From the NCBI GenBank assembly GCA_963716685.1, contig CAVQTR010000003.1, positions 2,914,001-2,978,000 on the forward strand: 64,000 nt of DNA, read 5' to 3'. This document shows, in pieces, positions 36,225 to 44,336 of the stretch; positions within the stretch are counted from its first letter, which is position 1, and each line of letters opens with the position of its first letter. Made by a program: the position numbers and the translations under genes. This DNA is from JALYXI01 sp963716685. GTDB lineage: Bacteria > Acidobacteriota > Terriglobia > Bryobacterales > Bryobacteraceae. Under the pieces are notes generated by a model. It ran no database searches, had not been told where the DNA came from, and saw only the letters and a program-made list of their open reading frames with translations.

Positions 36225-37460
36225 ATGAACGCTGAAATCATTGCCATCGGTTCGGAGCTCCTCACTCCGGACCGCATGGATACCAACTCGCTCTATCTCA
36301 CCGGAGAACTGAACAACCTCGGCATTGAGGTCGTCGCCAAGCACATCGTCGGTGACGATCGCGCGCGCCTCTCCTCCACCATTCACGGAGCGCTTCGCCG
36401 TTCCGGCATCGTCATCCTTTCCGGCGGACTCGGCCCCACCGAAGACGACGTCACGCGCGATGCCGTAGGCGAAGCCCTCGGCCGCAAGCTCGTATTCGTG
36501 CCCGAAGTCTCCGACCAGATCGAACAGCGCTTCCGCCAGATGAACCGCAAAATGGCCGAAATCAACAAGCGCCAGGCGTTTCTCGTTCAGGGAGCTGAAA
36601 TGCTGCCCAACGATCGCGGCACGGCGCCCGGCCAGTGGATCGAGGAATCCGGCGCCTGGCTCATGCTGCTTCCCGGCCCGCCCCATGAGCTGAAGGCCAT
36701 GTTCACCCGGCAGTGCCTGCCCCGGCTGCAGCGCCGCGTTCCCAAACAAGCCATCGAAACCCTGATCCTGCGCGTAGCCGGCATGTCGGAATCCGATCTC
36801 GACGCCACCATCTCGCCGGTCTATAAGAAGTACCAGAATCCTGTCACCACCGTCCTCGCGCACGCAGGCGACATCCAGGTCCATCTGCGGGCCCGCTGTT
36901 CCACCGCGGCCGAGGCCAACGCGCTCCTCGCCGAAGTCGGCGGCCAGATCGATCTCCTCCTCGGCGACCGCATCTATTCCCGCAACGGCGATTCGCTCGA
37001 AGTCACCGTTGGCGATCTTCTCAAGCGCGACCGGGCCACCGTGGCAGTTGCCGAGAGCGCGACTGGCGGCGGACTGGCTGAAAGGTTCACCAGCGTTCCA
37101 GGCTGCTCCGCTTACTTCCTGGGCGGCTTCATCACATACTCCAAAAAGATGAAAGCCGATCTCCTTGGCGTCGCCCAGGAAACGCTGGATAAGTTCGGTC
37201 CCGTCAGCCGCGAAACCGCGCAGGCTATGGCCGTGCAGGTCCGCCGTAAAACCGGCGCCACTTACGGCGTCTCCATCACCGGCAATGCCGGACCCGGTGT
37301 CGACGAGGGCAACGCTCCCGTCGGCATGGTCTACGTCGCGGTTGCCGATCCCATGGAAACCGTTGTCCTCGACCGCCAGTTCATGGGCGATCGCCCGCGC
37401 ATCCGCTCCTTCGCCGGACAGATGGCTTTGGACATGCTCCGGCGGCGTCTCGCGAGGTGA
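36225..37460 (+). CDS. cinA: CinA-family protein (nicotinamide-nucleotide amidase)
   Basis: A protein of 411 residues, standard for full-length CinA. The N-terminal molybdopterin-binding-like domain (MNAEIIAIGSELLTPDRMDTNS, SGGLGPTEDDVTRDA) is ADP-ribose pyrophosphatase-like in characterised members. The C-terminal PncC domain (VAESATGGGLAERFTSVPGCS, VSITGNAGPG) deamidates NMN in pyridine-nucleotide salvage. In some bacteria CinA is linked to competence. It starts 3 nt after the propeller gene and ends just before the lysine riboswitch, whose promoter may overlap its last codons. Confidence 0.94.
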   Translation: MNAEIIAIGSELLTPDRMDTNSLYLTGELNNLGIEVVAKHIVGDDRARLSSTIHGALRRSGIVILSGGLGPTEDDVTRDAVGEALGRKLVFVPEVSDQIEQRFRQMNRKMAEINKRQAFLVQGAEMLPNDRGTAPGQWIEESGAWLMLLPGPPHELKAMFTRQCLPRLQRRVPKQAIETLILRVAGMSESDLDATISPVYKKYQNPVTTVLAHAGDIQVHLRARCSTAAEANALLAEVGGQIDLLLGDRIYSRNGDSLEVTVGDLLKRDRATVAVAESATGGGLAERFTSVPGCSAYFLGGFITYSKKMKADLLGVAQETLDKFGPVSRETAQAMAVQVRRKTGATYGVSITGNAGPGVDEGNAPVGMVYVAVADPMETVVLDRQFMGDRPRIRSFAGQMALDMLRRRLAR

Positions 37461-37479
37461 GTGTGCTACTTTGGTGTTT

Positions 37480-37654
37480 CTGGTAGAGGTGCGGTAGCCA
37501 ACAGCACGCAGGCCGTTGATCCGATGAGTCTCGGAGCCTGCTGCGAGGGGCATATCGCCGAAACGGTTTCGCCGGCTCGGGCGGAACGGTTGGGGGCCGG
37601 GCTAAATCCCGTCCACTGTCATCGGGCCTCTGATGCCTGGTGTTGCGCTACTGG
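37480..37654 (+). promoter_or_regulatory. Lysine riboswitch (L box) aptamer
   Basis: The 175-nt element begins with the L-box signature GGTAGAGGTGCG and contains AGGGGCATATCGCCGAAA, close to the conserved AGGGGAGCGTCGCCGAAG of the Bacillus lysC leader. By hand it folds into the five-arm junction: P1 37480-37486/37648-37654, P2 37508-37513/37536-37541 with an inner stem 37521-37524/37531-37534, P3 37567-37573/37580-37586, P4 37598-37601/37608-37611, P5 37614-37618/37638-37642 and 37620-37623/37632-37635. TACTTT at 37467-37472 would place the RNA start at P1. Downstream, 37653-37656/37678-37681 with 37661-37664/37674-37677 could form a stem that competes with P1; there is no T-run, so translational or Rho-dependent control is more likely. 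The regulated gene starts at 37711. Confidence 0.88.
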
Positions 37655-37710
37655 GAAGTGAACGCCTGCCGCTCGTTTCCCTTCTCGCGTAAACCTGCCA
37701 CTCTGGATTT

Positions 37711-38718
37711 ATGAACGTATTCGAGCTCACGCGCGCGCTCGTCGATATCGAGTCCATCACAGGCAACGAAGAACAGGCCGGACTGTACCTCTTCCACCTG
37801 CTCTCCGGACTCGCGCGCGAGCACAACGGCTCCGTCGAGCGCATGGAAGTGGAACCCGGCCGCTTCAATCTCTTCGCCCGCTTTGGGGATCCCGTGGTCA
37901 CGCTCTCCACGCATTACGATACCGTTCCTCCGTTCATCCCTTCACGCGAAGATCAGGCATTCGTCTGGGGCCGCGGCGCCTGCGATACCAAGGGCATCAT
38001 CGCCTGCATGATCCTCGCCGCCGAAGCTCTGCTCAAAAGCGGCAACCGGAATGTCGCGCTGCTCTTTGTTGTCGGTGAAGAGCGCAACAGCGCCGGCGCT
38101 TATCACGCCGCCAAACATCCGCGCGGCTCCCGCTTCCTCATCAACGGCGAGCCCACCGAAAACCACCTCGCGTTGGGGTCCAAAGGCTGCCTGCGCTATG
38201 AAATCACCGCCTCGGGCAAAATGGCGCATTCCGCCTATCCCGAACTGGGCGATCCAGCCATCGACAAGCTGCTCGATTCGCTCGAGCGCATCCGCCGCGT
38301 CACCATGCCCGTCGACGATCTGCTCGGGCAGTCCACGCTCAACATTGGTGTCATCTCCGGCGGCCGCGCGCCCAACGTAATTGCCGATCGCGCGCAGGCC
38401 GAAATTCTGATCCGCCTCGTCGGCGATGCCACGCAACTTCAGGCCGATATGCATGCCTGTGCCACTCCCGGCGTCACGGTCACACAGATCCTTGAAATTC
38501 CCGCGGTCCGCCTCGGCAGCGTGCCCGGCTTCCCCACCACGGTGGTCGCGTACACCACCGATATCCCGGCTTTCGGGGGCGCCTGGGGACAGCCGCTGCT
38601 TTTCGGTCCCGGCACCATTCACGTCGCCCATACGCTCGATGAGCGTGTTCCCAAAAACCAACTCTTAGCAGCCGTCGAGCTCTACGGAACCCTCGTCCGG
38701 CAACTCCAAAATTCATGA
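37711..38718 (+). CDS. M20-family deacylase, probable succinyl-diaminopimelate desuccinylase
   Basis: The protein has 335 residues, M20 metallopeptidase fold. Zinc-site motifs are in order: HYDTVPP (metal His and Asp), GRGACDTKG (bridging Asp), VVGEERNS (catalytic and metal Glu), a lid-domain His in MAHSAYP and the final metal His in GTIHVAHTLDERV. ArgE, DapE and LysK are hard to tell apart by motif. Being the first gene of a lysine-riboswitch operon that also has dapD, it most likely performs the DapE step, N-succinyl-LL-diaminopimelate to LL-diaminopimelate. The stop overlaps asd by 4 bp. The ribosome site is weak (TGGA). Confidence 0.85.
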   Translation: MNVFELTRALVDIESITGNEEQAGLYLFHLLSGLAREHNGSVERMEVEPGRFNLFARFGDPVVTLSTHYDTVPPFIPSREDQAFVWGRGACDTKGIIACMILAAEALLKSGNRNVALLFVVGEERNSAGAYHAAKHPRGSRFLINGEPTENHLALGSKGCLRYEITASGKMAHSAYPELGDPAIDKLLDSLERIRRVTMPVDDLLGQSTLNIGVISGGRAPNVIADRAQAEILIRLVGDATQLQADMHACATPGVTVTQILEIPAVRLGSVPGFPTTVVAYTTDIPAFGGAWGQPLLFGPGTIHVAHTLDERVPKNQLLAAVELYGTLVRQLQNS

Positions 38719-39779
38719 GTCAGCAAATCGAAGTCGGCATCCTCGGCGCCACCGGCATGGTGGGCCAGCATTTCATTAAATTTCTCGAAGGGCATCCGTG
38801 GTTCCGCCTCACCTGGCTGGGCGCCAGCGATCGCTCCTCCGGCAAGCGCTACAGCGACGCCGCCACCTGGCATCTCGGTGGTGAAGCTCCCGCCTCCGTT
38901 GCCAGCCAAATCGTGCAGGATTCCAAACCGGGTTCCGCGCCGAAGCTCCTCTTCTCCGCCATGGATGCGTCCGTCGCCACTGAAATCGAGCGCGCCTTCG
39001 CCGAAGCCGGCCACATCATCGTTTCCAATTCCCGCAACCACCGCATGGATCCCGATGTCCCGCTGCTGGTTCCCGAAGTCAATCCCGATCACCTTCAGCT
39101 GCTCGAAACGCAGTCCCTGCTGCGCGGCTGGGAAGGCCGCATCGTTACCAATCCCAACTGCTCCACCGTGGTCCTCACCATGGCGCTCGCGCCGCTTCGC
39201 CCCTTCGGCATCACGCGCGTGCTCGCCACCACCATGCAGGCCATTTCCGGCGCGGGCTATCCCGGCGTTTCCTCCATCGATATCAATGCCAACGTAGTCC
39301 CCTACATCGGCGGCGAAGAGGAAAAGATGCAGCAGGAAACCCAGAAAATTCTGGGTGAATTCCGCGGCGAACGCGGCGCCGGTCATATCCATCCGCTTCA
39401 GGCCAAAGTCAGCGCCCAGTGCAATCGCGTGCCTGTCATGGACGGACATCTCGTCGCCGTCTCCGTCGATCTCATGCAGCGTCCTTCCCTCGAAGAAGTC
39501 CGGGAAGCGCTGCAGAATTTCGGCGGAGTTCCGCAGCTGCGCGAGCTTCCGAGCGCGCCGCGGCATCCCGTTCAGTACATGCACCAGAACGATCGCCCGC
39601 AGCCGCGCAAAGACGTCGAGCGCGATCGCGGCATGGCCGTCTTCACCGGACGTCTCCGCGCCTGCGATGTGCTCGGCTATAAGTTCCTCGCGCTCGGCCA
39701 CAACACCGTTCGCGGCGCCGCCGGAGCCGCCGTTCTGAACGCCGAGCTGATGCACTCCGAAGGACTGCTGGACGCATGA
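38715..39779 (+). CDS. asd: Aspartate-semialdehyde dehydrogenase
   Basis: A protein of 354 residues. NADPH-binding loop VGILGATGMVGQH at the N-terminus, catalytic Cys in NPNCSTVV (about residue 145), and VSAQCNRVPVMDGH, the signature of the archaeal/fungal-type enzyme rather than the E. coli type. It reduces aspartyl phosphate to aspartate semialdehyde, the second step towards lysine, threonine and methionine. The start overlaps the dapE-like stop and the stop overlaps lysC, each by 4 bp. Confidence 0.95.
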   Translation: MSQQIEVGILGATGMVGQHFIKFLEGHPWFRLTWLGASDRSSGKRYSDAATWHLGGEAPASVASQIVQDSKPGSAPKLLFSAMDASVATEIERAFAEAGHIIVSNSRNHRMDPDVPLLVPEVNPDHLQLLETQSLLRGWEGRIVTNPNCSTVVLTMALAPLRPFGITRVLATTMQAISGAGYPGVSSIDINANVVPYIGGEEEKMQQETQKILGEFRGERGAGHIHPLQAKVSAQCNRVPVMDGHLVAVSVDLMQRPSLEEVREALQNFGGVPQLRELPSAPRHPVQYMHQNDRPQPRKDVERDRGMAVFTGRLRACDVLGYKFLALGHNTVRGAAGAAVLNAELMHSEGLLDA

Positions 39780-41146
39780 TCGTCATGAAATTCGGCGGCA
39801 CCTCGGTCGAGTCGGCCGCCGCCATCGAGCGCGTTGCTCGGATCGTCAAGTCCCGTGAAGAGCAGCGCCCCGTCGTGGTTGTGTCCGCGATGGGCAAGAC
39901 GACCAACAAGCTGCTCGCCATCGCGCAGTCCGCCATCACCGGCTCCCGCGAAGATTACCTCGCGCGCATCCACGACCTGCGGGACTTTCATTCCCGCGAA
40001 GCCCGTCAAATTGTGGCGCTCGCCGAACGCACGTCTCTCGACCGCACGCTCGACGACCATTTCCAGGAACTCACCGAACTCGCCAAAGGCCTCGCCGTGC
40101 TCGGCGAATTGACCCCGCGCGCCACTGACGCCATCGCCAGCTATGGCGAGCGGCTCTCCAGTTACATCGTGGCCCTCGCCTTCCGCCAGTTCGGAATGCA
40201 AACCGCCCACGTGGATGCGCGCCACCTCATCGTTACCGATAATCGCCACACCCAGGCCGCTCCCAATTTTCCCGAGACCTACAGCCGCCTTGCCAGCCGC
40301 ATTCCGCCGATCGCCAAGGATCATGTCGTCGTCATGGGCGGCTTTATCGGCTCAACCGAACACGGCGTTACCAGCACGCTCGGCCGCGGCGGTTCGGATT
40401 TCACCGCCTCCATCGTCGGCGCCGGCATCAACGCAGCCGAGATTCAGATCTGGACCGACGTCGACGGCATGCTCACCGCCGATCCCACCATCCTCAAAGG
40501 CGGTCACCGCGTCCGCGTCATTTCGTTCGCCGAAGCTGCCGAGCTTGCCTACTTCGGCGCCAAGGTCCTGCATCCCGCCACCGTCGTCCCCGCAATCGAG
40601 AAGAATATTCCGGTGCTCATCCTCAACTCGCGCCGTCCCGAGATCGAGGGAACGCGCATCGTCTCCGAATCCATTACGTGCAGTAACGTCGTCAAGTCCA
40701 TCGCCTGTAAGCGTCACATCTCTCTCGTGAATATCCACTCCACGCGCATGTTCATGGCGCACGGCTTCCTGCGCCGCATCTTCGAAGTCTTCGACCGGCT
40801 GGAAACTTCCGTCGATATGGTCGCCACCTCCGAAGTCAGCGTCTCGCTTACGGTCGACCAGCCCGAGCGCCTCGAAACCGTGCGCCGCGAACTCGAGGAA
40901 TTCTCTGAAGTCTCCATCGAACCTGAGCAGGCCATCGTTTGCCTCGTGGGCGAAAACATCCGCCATACTTCCGGCGTCTCCTTCCGCGTGTTCCGCGCCC
41001 TGGATAATGTAAACGTGCGCATGATTTCGCAGGGAGCCTCGCTCCTGAACCTCAGTTTCGTAGTCGCCGAGGCCGACCTGCATCGCGCCGTCGCGGCGCT
41101 GCATGCCGAGTTCTTCCACCATCTGGATCCTGAGGTGTTCGCGTGA
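39776..41146 (+). CDS. lysC: Aspartate kinase
   Basis: A protein of 456 residues, a monofunctional aspartokinase. Kinase motif MKFGGTSVESAAAI at the N-terminus, substrate loop GRGGSDFTASIVG, and two C-terminal ACT domains (about 310-456) that normally bind the feedback inhibitor. It phosphorylates aspartate, the committed step of the pathway. The gene thus appears controlled twice: RNA-level control by the lysine riboswitch at the operon head (strong inference) and probable allosteric control through the ACT domains. It overlaps asd and dapB by 4 bp each. Confidence 0.95.
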   Translation: MIVMKFGGTSVESAAAIERVARIVKSREEQRPVVVVSAMGKTTNKLLAIAQSAITGSREDYLARIHDLRDFHSREARQIVALAERTSLDRTLDDHFQELTELAKGLAVLGELTPRATDAIASYGERLSSYIVALAFRQFGMQTAHVDARHLIVTDNRHTQAAPNFPETYSRLASRIPPIAKDHVVVMGGFIGSTEHGVTSTLGRGGSDFTASIVGAGINAAEIQIWTDVDGMLTADPTILKGGHRVRVISFAEAAELAYFGAKVLHPATVVPAIEKNIPVLILNSRRPEIEGTRIVSESITCSNVVKSIACKRHISLVNIHSTRMFMAHGFLRRIFEVFDRLETSVDMVATSEVSVSLTVDQPERLETVRRELEEFSEVSIEPEQAIVCLVGENIRHTSGVSFRVFRALDNVNVRMISQGASLLNLSFVVAEADLHRAVAALHAEFFHHLDPEVFA

Positions 41147-41817
41147 ACCTTGCGCTCATCGGGTATGGCAAAATGGGCCGCATGCTTGACCAGCTTGCGC
41201 CTGAGTCGGGCCTGACGGTAACCGCCCGTATCGATATGGGCGATCTCATCACGCGCGAATCCCTCAACGGCGCGGAAGTGGCCATCGAGTTCTCCGGCGC
41301 CGCCGCCGTCCCCGGCAATGTCGAAACGCTTGCCTCGCTCGGCGTCAACATTGTCGAAGGAACCACCGGCTGGCTTGAGCATCTCGCAGCCGTGCGCGCC
41401 TCGGTCGAACGCCACAACGTCGCCATGGTCTGGAGTCCCAACTTCTCCATCGGCGTCAACGTGTTCTCCCGCCTGGTCGCCGAAGCCGCCCGGCTGCTGC
41501 AAAACGAACCCGCGTACGAATCCTGGGCCTGGGAAATCCATCACTCCGCCAAGAAGGACTCGCCCTCCGGGACTCTCCTCAAGCTTGTCGATGACATGAA
41601 GAAGGCGGGGTACACGCATCCGGTCGACGTATCTTCCAGCCGCGCCGGTGCCGTGCCCGGCACCCACGAAATTGGCTTCGATTCGCAGGCGGACACCATC
41701 ACGCTTCGCCACACGGCCCGCAGCCGCGACGGTTTCGCCCGCGGCGCGCTCAAAGCCGCTCAGTGGGTTGCCGGTAAAAAGGGCTTTCACGAATTTCACG
41801 AGGTCTTATTCCAATGA
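41143..41817 (+). CDS. dapB: 4-hydroxy-tetrahydrodipicolinate reductase
   Basis: The protein has 224 residues, at the short end for the family (usually 240-275), because the N-terminal Rossmann part is compact (LALIGYGKMGRMLDQL). The active-site block EIHHSAKKDSPSGT is intact: catalytic His pair and substrate-binding Lys. EGTTGW and SPNFSIGVNVF are also typical. It reduces the DapA product using NAD(P)H. Start at GTG 41143 overlaps the lysC stop; the stop overlaps dapA by 4 bp. Confidence 0.94.
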   Translation: MNLALIGYGKMGRMLDQLAPESGLTVTARIDMGDLITRESLNGAEVAIEFSGAAAVPGNVETLASLGVNIVEGTTGWLEHLAAVRASVERHNVAMVWSPNFSIGVNVFSRLVAEAARLLQNEPAYESWAWEIHHSAKKDSPSGTLLKLVDDMKKAGYTHPVDVSSSRAGAVPGTHEIGFDSQADTITLRHTARSRDGFARGALKAAQWVAGKKGFHEFHEVLFQ

Positions 41818-42695
41818 GTTTCAAAGGCTGCGGCACCGCGCTGGTCACTCCGTTTAAGCAGGATTTTTCGCTCGACGAAGAAGCCCTGCGCCGCCTGGTT
41901 CGCCGCCAGGTGGAGGACGGCATTCACTTCCTGGTGCCCTGCGGCACCACCGGCGAGAGCCCCACGCTGTCACGCGAAGAACATCTGCGCGTCGTTCAAA
42001 TTACCATCGAGGAAGCGAAGGGCAAGGTTCCGGTTCTGGCCGGAGCCGGCGGTTACAACACCAAAGAAGTCATCGAGCTCGCCCACGAAATTGAAGGCCT
42101 CGGCGCGGACGGCATTCTATCCGTGACCCCGTATTACAACCGGCCCACACAGGAAGGCCTGTTCCAGCATTACCGGGCAATCGCCGAAAACACCACGCTT
42201 CCCATCGTGATCTACAGCGTGCAGGGCCGTACCGGCGTGAACGTTGAACCCGCCACGCTCGCCCGTCTCGCCGAACTTCCCGGCATCATCGGCGTCAAGG
42301 AAGCTTCCGGCAACATCGCCCAGATGGCCAGCGTGCTTCACCGCGTGCCGCCGGAGTTCCTGGTCTTCTCCGGTGACGACGCCATTACGCTGCCCATCGT
42401 GGCGCTTGGCGGCGCCGGCACCATCTCGGTCGTCTCCAATCAGATTCCCGGCCCCATGTCTCGCCTGGTGCAATGCTGCCTCGATGGGAACTTCGAGGAA
42501 GCCCGTAAACTGCAGCGCAAATATTTGCCGCTGATGGAAATCAACTTCATCGAATCGAATCCCATCCCGGTCAAAGCCTCTCTGGGAATCATGGGCCTGC
42601 TCGATCCCGTGTTCCGCCTTCCCATGGTTCCGCCGCGCCCGGAAAATCTGGCGCGCATCGAAGCTGTTCTCAGGAGTTCTGAACTTGCAAACTGA
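41814..42695 (+). CDS. dapA: 4-hydroxy-tetrahydrodipicolinate synthase
   Basis: A protein of 293 residues, the standard DHDPS length. Pyruvate-binding CGTTGES, catalytic Tyr in VIYSVQGRTG (usually YNVPGRT), and the Schiff-base Lys in GVKEASGN are all present. It condenses pyruvate with aspartate semialdehyde. The operon position makes the assignment firm, in contrast to the DapA-like paralogue at the left edge of the window. The 3' end overlaps the dapD start by 11 bp. Confidence 0.95.
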   Translation: MSFKGCGTALVTPFKQDFSLDEEALRRLVRRQVEDGIHFLVPCGTTGESPTLSREEHLRVVQITIEEAKGKVPVLAGAGGYNTKEVIELAHEIEGLGADGILSVTPYYNRPTQEGLFQHYRAIAENTTLPIVIYSVQGRTGVNVEPATLARLAELPGIIGVKEASGNIAQMASVLHRVPPEFLVFSGDDAITLPIVALGGAGTISVVSNQIPGPMSRLVQCCLDGNFEEARKLQRKYLPLMEINFIESNPIPVKASLGIMGLLDPVFRLPMVPPRPENLARIEAVLRSSELAN

Positions 42696-43521
42696 AATCG
42701 AAGAGTTGTTTGAAGTCAAACCCAGCGTCTATCAGATCGAGCACCAGCAGGTCTTCTATCGCTTCAAGACCGCTCTCAACTCGGGTCTCATCCGTGCCGC
42801 CGAGCCGGATCCCGCTTCTCCCACACGCTGGCGCGTGAACACCTGGGTAAAAAAAGGAATCCTCGTCGGCTTCCGCATGGGCGTGACCGTCGAGATGTCC
42901 ATCGACGGAACCAAGCAGCCTTACTTCGACAAAGACACCTATCCCGTCCGCGCCTTCTCCACCGATTCCAATGTGCGCATCGTGCCCGGCGGCTCCAGCA
43001 TCCGCGACGGCTGCTACATCGGCAAAGGCGTCACCTGCATGCCGCCCATGTACATCAACACCGGCGCGTGGGTGGATGACGGCACCATGATCGATTCGCA
43101 CGCGCTGGTCGGCAGCTGCGCGCAGATCGGAAAGCGCGTGCATCTTTCGGCCGCTTCGCAGATTGGCGGCGTGCTGGAACCGGTCGGCGCGCTGCCGGTC
43201 ATCATCGAAGACGACGTGCTCATAGGCGGAAACTGCGGCATCTACGAAGGCACCATCGTCAGCAGAGGCGCGGTGCTGGGCAGCGGCACCATCCTCAACC
43301 GCTCGACGCCCGTTTACGACCTGGTCCACAACCGCATCTACCGGGCCACCGATGACATCCCGCTCATGATTCCGGAAGACGCCGTCGTGGTGCCCGGCAG
43401 CCGCGCGGTCACCAGCGGTCCGGGCAAAGACTGGGGCATTTCGCTCTACACGCCTGTGATAGTCAAATACCGCGACGAAAAGACCGGAACGAAAATCCAG
43501 CTCGAAGACCTGCTCCGATGA
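42685..43521 (+). CDS. dapD: Tetrahydrodipicolinate N-succinyltransferase
   Basis: A protein of 278 residues from TTG 42685, with AGGAG 9 nt upstream inside dapA. Helical N-terminal domain followed by a left-handed beta-helix of hexapeptide repeats (SIRDGCYIGKGVTC, GTMIDSHALVGSCAQIG, DDVLIGGNCGIYEGTIV). MGVTVEMSIDG and MYINTGAWVDDGTMIDSHA are DapD signatures. It transfers succinyl from succinyl-CoA to tetrahydrodipicolinate, so this organism uses the succinylase branch. The stop overlaps the SDR gene by 4 bp. Confidence 0.95.
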   Translation: MQTEIEELFEVKPSVYQIEHQQVFYRFKTALNSGLIRAAEPDPASPTRWRVNTWVKKGILVGFRMGVTVEMSIDGTKQPYFDKDTYPVRAFSTDSNVRIVPGGSSIRDGCYIGKGVTCMPPMYINTGAWVDDGTMIDSHALVGSCAQIGKRVHLSAASQIGGVLEPVGALPVIIEDDVLIGGNCGIYEGTIVSRGAVLGSGTILNRSTPVYDLVHNRIYRATDDIPLMIPEDAVVVPGSRAVTSGPGKDWGISLYTPVIVKYRDEKTGTKIQLEDLLR

Positions 43522-44336
43522 TCGATCTGACCGGCAAGGTCGCGCTGGTCACAGGCGCCGGACGCGGCATCGGCCGCGCCATCGCGCAGAAGCTGTCGTC
43601 AGCAGGGGCAGCCGTCGTCGTGAACGATCTCGACCGAGGTCCAGCCGAAGAGACCGGAGCCCTCCTCGGTCCAAACGCTCTCGTCGTACCAGGTGATATC
43701 ACGGCTCCGGACTTCCCGCAGCTTTTGGTGGACACGGCCGTTCGTGAACGGCGCGGCCTCGACATCCTGGTCAACAACGCCGGTTATACCTGGGATAACG
43801 TCATTCAAAAGACCACCGACGAACAGTTCCAGGCCATGATCGATATTCATGTAACAGCTCCCTTCCGTATGTTGCGCGCGGCCTCCGGATTTCTCAGAGA
43901 ATCGGCGAAGCGCGAAGCGGCGGAAGGCCGGCGCGTCATGCGCAAGGTCGTCAACATCACCTCGATAGCGGCTACCGATGGCGGTCCGGGCCAGGCGGGT
44001 TACGGTTCCGGCAAGGCGGCGGTGATCGGCCTGACGCGCGTGGCTGCCAAGGAATGGGGCCGCTACAACGTGAACGTGAACTGCGTCGGTTTCGGCCTGA
44101 TCGAGACGCGGCTCATTCAGCCTTTGCAGGCGGAAGGTTCAACCATTGAAGTGAAAGGCCGCGAAATCAAGGTCGGCGTGCAGCCCGCGGTTCTCGACAG
44201 CGTCAAAGCCATGTCCCCCTTCGGCCGCGCCGGCACCGTGGAAGAAGCCGCCGGACCCGTTCTGTTCTTCTGCTCCCCGCTGAGCGACTTCATCACCGGT
44301 GAAGTGCTGATCTGCAGCGGCGGCATGCACTTCTAA
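43518..44336 (+). CDS. SDR-family oxidoreductase (FabG-like)
   Basis: The protein has 272 residues, classical short-chain dehydrogenase. Cofactor motif TGAGRGIG (residues 12-19), NNAG, catalytic Ser in NITSIAA, and YGSGK as the YxxxK pair. A C-terminal SGGMHF matches FabG-type enzymes (3-oxoacyl reductase), with a roughly 20-residue insertion around EVKGREIKVG. It is the last gene of the lysine operon by 4-bp overlap with dapD, but no lysine step calls for an SDR, so its role there is unexplained. It converges on the esterase gene with overlapping stop codons. Confidence 0.85.
   Translation: MIDLTGKVALVTGAGRGIGRAIAQKLSSAGAAVVVNDLDRGPAEETGALLGPNALVVPGDITAPDFPQLLVDTAVRERRGLDILVNNAGYTWDNVIQKTTDEQFQAMIDIHVTAPFRMLRAASGFLRESAKREAAEGRRVMRKVVNITSIAATDGGPGQAGYGSGKAAVIGLTRVAAKEWGRYNVNVNCVGFGLIETRLIQPLQAEGSTIEVKGREIKVGVQPAVLDSVKAMSPFGRAGTVEEAAGPVLFFCSPLSDFITGEVLICSGGMHF

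Noticed and set aside
37461..37710. Cobalamin riboswitch in the gap after cinA
   Set aside because: A short AAATCCCGTCCACTGT stretch recalls the B12 core, but the fold, the GGTAGAGGTGCG start and the downstream lysine genes fit an L box far better.
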